NCBI GenBank assembly: GCA_004296145.1
Contig: SEBM01000179.1
Coordinates: 1-7,711 of the forward strand
Source: Flavobacterium sp.
GTDB taxonomy: Bacteria > Bacteroidota > Bacteroidia > Flavobacteriales > Flavobacteriaceae
Length of the DNA: 7,711 nt
Direction of reading: 5' to 3'
Shown: piece by piece, positions 7,201-7,711 of the stretch
Position numbering within the stretch: the first letter of the stretch is position 1
Layout: each line of letters starts with the position of its first letter
The notes under the pieces: generated by a model
Seen by the model: the letters and a program-made list of their open reading frames with translations, nothing else
What the model was told of the DNA's origin: nothing
The model's database searches: none
Position numbers and translations under genes: made by a program

Positions 7201-7609
7201 CAATAATGTTTCAGAACGATTGGTTTTATATAACGAATTAGGCGCTATAAAAGACGAAGCCGGTTTACAGGAATTCGAAAGAAAATTAATTGACCGTTTC
7301 GGACCTTTACCAAAACAAGCCGTTTCTTTATTAAACAGCATTAGAATCAAATGGATTGCAACAAGAGTCGGAATTGAGAAATTAGTCCTTAAACAAGGTA
7401 AAATGATTGGATATTTCGTTTCAGACCAACAATCTGATTATTACCAATCTGCGAAGTTTAGAAACGTTTTAACTTTTGTTCAAAAGCATAGTAATCTTTG
7501 TAAAATGAAAGAAAAACAAACCGTAAACGGATTACGTTTATTATTGACTTTTGAAAATGTAAAGTCTATTAAACGAGCGCTGGAGTTGATGGAATTGTTT
7601 GAAGAGTAA
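4244..7609 (+). CDS. mfd: Transcription-repair coupling factor Mfd
   Basis: Mfd recognises RNA polymerase stalled at DNA lesions, pushes it off by ATP-driven translocation on double-stranded DNA and recruits UvrA for nucleotide excision repair. At 1121 residues it is near the usual family length (about 1150). Visible in order: a UvrB-like N-terminal module with GEFSVRGGIVDVF (about 175-187); a CarD/RID-type RNA polymerase interaction domain starting near LSVGDYVTHIDHGIGKF (about 438-454); RecG-like translocase motifs, namely Walker A GDVGFGKT (589-596, Lys595), the DEEQ box (690-693), TATPIPR (716-722) and QMRGRVGR (859-866); and a C-terminal TRCF domain from about 970 with ERLVLYNEL. All catalytic motifs are intact. 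The start is a TTG at 4244 overlapping the end of the lipoprotein gene; the next in-frame Met is residue 31 and would remove N-terminal sequence (LYTTYDNLPKAQQIAEQL) that looks native. There is no terminator directly after the gene, and another lipoprotein gene follows 36 bases later. Confidence 0.97.
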   Translation: MSKNALYTTYDNLPKAQQIAEQLLEQNQVKMHLSGLLGSSVSFIIRSVFKKTELPFLVVLDNKEEAAYYLNDLEQMIGEQDVLFYPASFRRPYQVDETDNANVLLRAEVLNRINSRKKPAIIVTYPEALFEKVVTRRELDKNTLKVALNDKISIDFINEVLFEYEFKRVDFITEPGEFSVRGGIVDVFSFSNDHPYRIEFFGNEVDSIRSFDVETQLSVETHKKITIIPNVENKIFQENRESFLDYIAEKTVLFIQNTDGLFSQLDKQFARAEEAFKKLSKEIKHAEPEKLFLNQKAFIKRALDFSIVELASKPIFKTTKSFEFHMQPQPSFNKQFDLLLNNLSDNHFNGYKNYLFCSNETQAKRFHDIFETLDEANSENIRKQYHTVVLPLYQGFIDEENQITAYTDHQIFERYHKFNIKNGYSKKQNITLKELTALSVGDYVTHIDHGIGKFGGLQKIQVEGKTQEAIKLVYADNDIVYVSIHSLHKISKYNGKDGTPPKIYKLGSNAWKLLKQKTKARVKHIAFNLIQLYAKRRLEKGFQFAPDSYLQNELESSFIYEDTPDQTKSTAEVKADMESDRPMDRLVCGDVGFGKTEVAIRAAFKAVDNSKQVAVLVPTTILAYQHFRTFSERLKDMPVSIGYLNRFRTAKQKTQTLKDLAEGKLDIVIGTHQLVNKNVVFKDLGLLIVDEEQKFGVNVKDKLKTIAANVDTLTLTATPIPRTLQFSLMAARDLSVITTPPPNRYPIETNVVGFNEEIIRDAISYEIQRNGQVFFINNRIENIKEVAGMIQRLVPNARVGIGHGQMDGAKLEELMLGFMNGDFDVLVATTIIESGLDVPNANTIFINNANNFGLSDLHQMRGRVGRSNKKAFCYFICPPYSSMTEDARKRIQALEQFSELGSGFNIAMKDLEIRGAGDLLGGEQSGFINEIGFDTYQKIMNEAIEELKENEFKDLYPEENDIDTKEYVKDIQIDADFELLFPDEYINNVSERLVLYNELGAIKDEAGLQEFERKLIDRFGPLPKQAVSLLNSIRIKWIATRVGIEKLVLKQGKMIGYFVSDQQSDYYQSAKFRNVLTFVQKHSNLCKMKEKQTVNGLRLLLTFENVKSIKRALELMELFEE

Positions 7610-7645
7610 AAAGCTACAAAATTGTAAATATTAAAAATATTAAAG

Positions 7646-7711
7646 TTGAAAAAGACATATAAGTTATTTTATTTAGTATTATTATTCATTATGTATGGTT
7701 GTAGTAATGAC
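7646..7711 (+). CDS. Start of a second lipoprotein gene, cut by the window end
   Basis: Twenty-two codons run from TTG at 7646 to the last base. They encode a textbook lipoprotein signal peptide: MKKTYK, a hydrophobic core (LFYLVLLFIM) and YGC with Cys19 as the lipidation site, followed by Ser-Asn-Asp, similar to surface-export tails in Flavobacterium. The frame has a stop (TAA) about 20 bases upstream and no ATG before the hydrophobic core, so TTG is the likely start. The 36-base gap to mfd and the lack of a terminator or TAnnTTTG box suggest co-transcription with mfd. The mature protein is outside the window, so its function cannot be judged. Confidence 0.68.
   Translation, partial: MKKTYKLFYLVLLFIMYGCSND

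Noticed and set aside
5417..7350. Several minus-strand open frames opposite mfd
   Set aside because: They are antisense to a well-conserved gene and show no domain, signal peptide or promoter of their own.

Overview
The window appears to join DNA from two organisms. Bases 1 to about 940 look like the genome of a filamentous ascomycete fungus. They are visibly GC-richer (a hand count of row 661-720 gives 31 of 60 G+C, against 22 of 60 in row 1081-1140). They encode a Ser/Thr-rich secreted or cell-surface protein on the minus strand and contain a canonical spliceosomal intron. From about 945 to the end, the DNA is AT-rich and typical of the Bacteroidota, most likely Flavobacterium. The reasons are promoter boxes of the TAnnTTTG type, absence of clear Shine-Dalgarno sequences, a threonine dehydrogenase that closely resembles the Flavobacterium frigidimaris enzyme as I remember it, and lipoproteins with Bacteroidota-style signals. 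A chimeric assembly, or contamination in a fungal or metagenomic project, is the simplest reading. Real gene transfer is possible but less likely.

Layout. Minus strand, 1-936: two exons of the fungal gene, cut at both ends, with an intron at 232-427. Minus strand, 943-2127: a DUF418/YeiB-type polytopic membrane protein, transcribed from its own TACATTTG promoter, with its translation start region duplicated in tandem. At 2231-2267: an intrinsic terminator for the gene upstream of it. Minus strand, 2288-3226: an SDR-type L-threonine 3-dehydrogenase. From 3227 to 3642: a divergent intergenic region with outward-facing promoters on both sides and a 167-base imperfect palindrome built on CGCAAAG motifs. 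Plus strand, 3643-4251: a small lipoprotein of unknown function. It overlaps by 8 bases the next gene, mfd (4244-7609), the transcription-repair coupling factor, which starts with TTG. After a 36-base gap the window ends inside the signal peptide of a second lipoprotein, also starting with TTG (7646-7711).

How the genes relate. The plus-strand genes (lipoprotein, mfd, lipoprotein) look like one transcription unit, so a DNA-repair translocase sits between two envelope lipoprotein genes. The threonine dehydrogenase and the DUF418 gene are separated by a terminator and a new promoter and are probably expressed independently. No mobile element, CRISPR array, RNA gene or defence system is visible. 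I see no convincing new multi-gene system. The most notable items are the interkingdom junction, the long palindrome and the duplicated initiation region.
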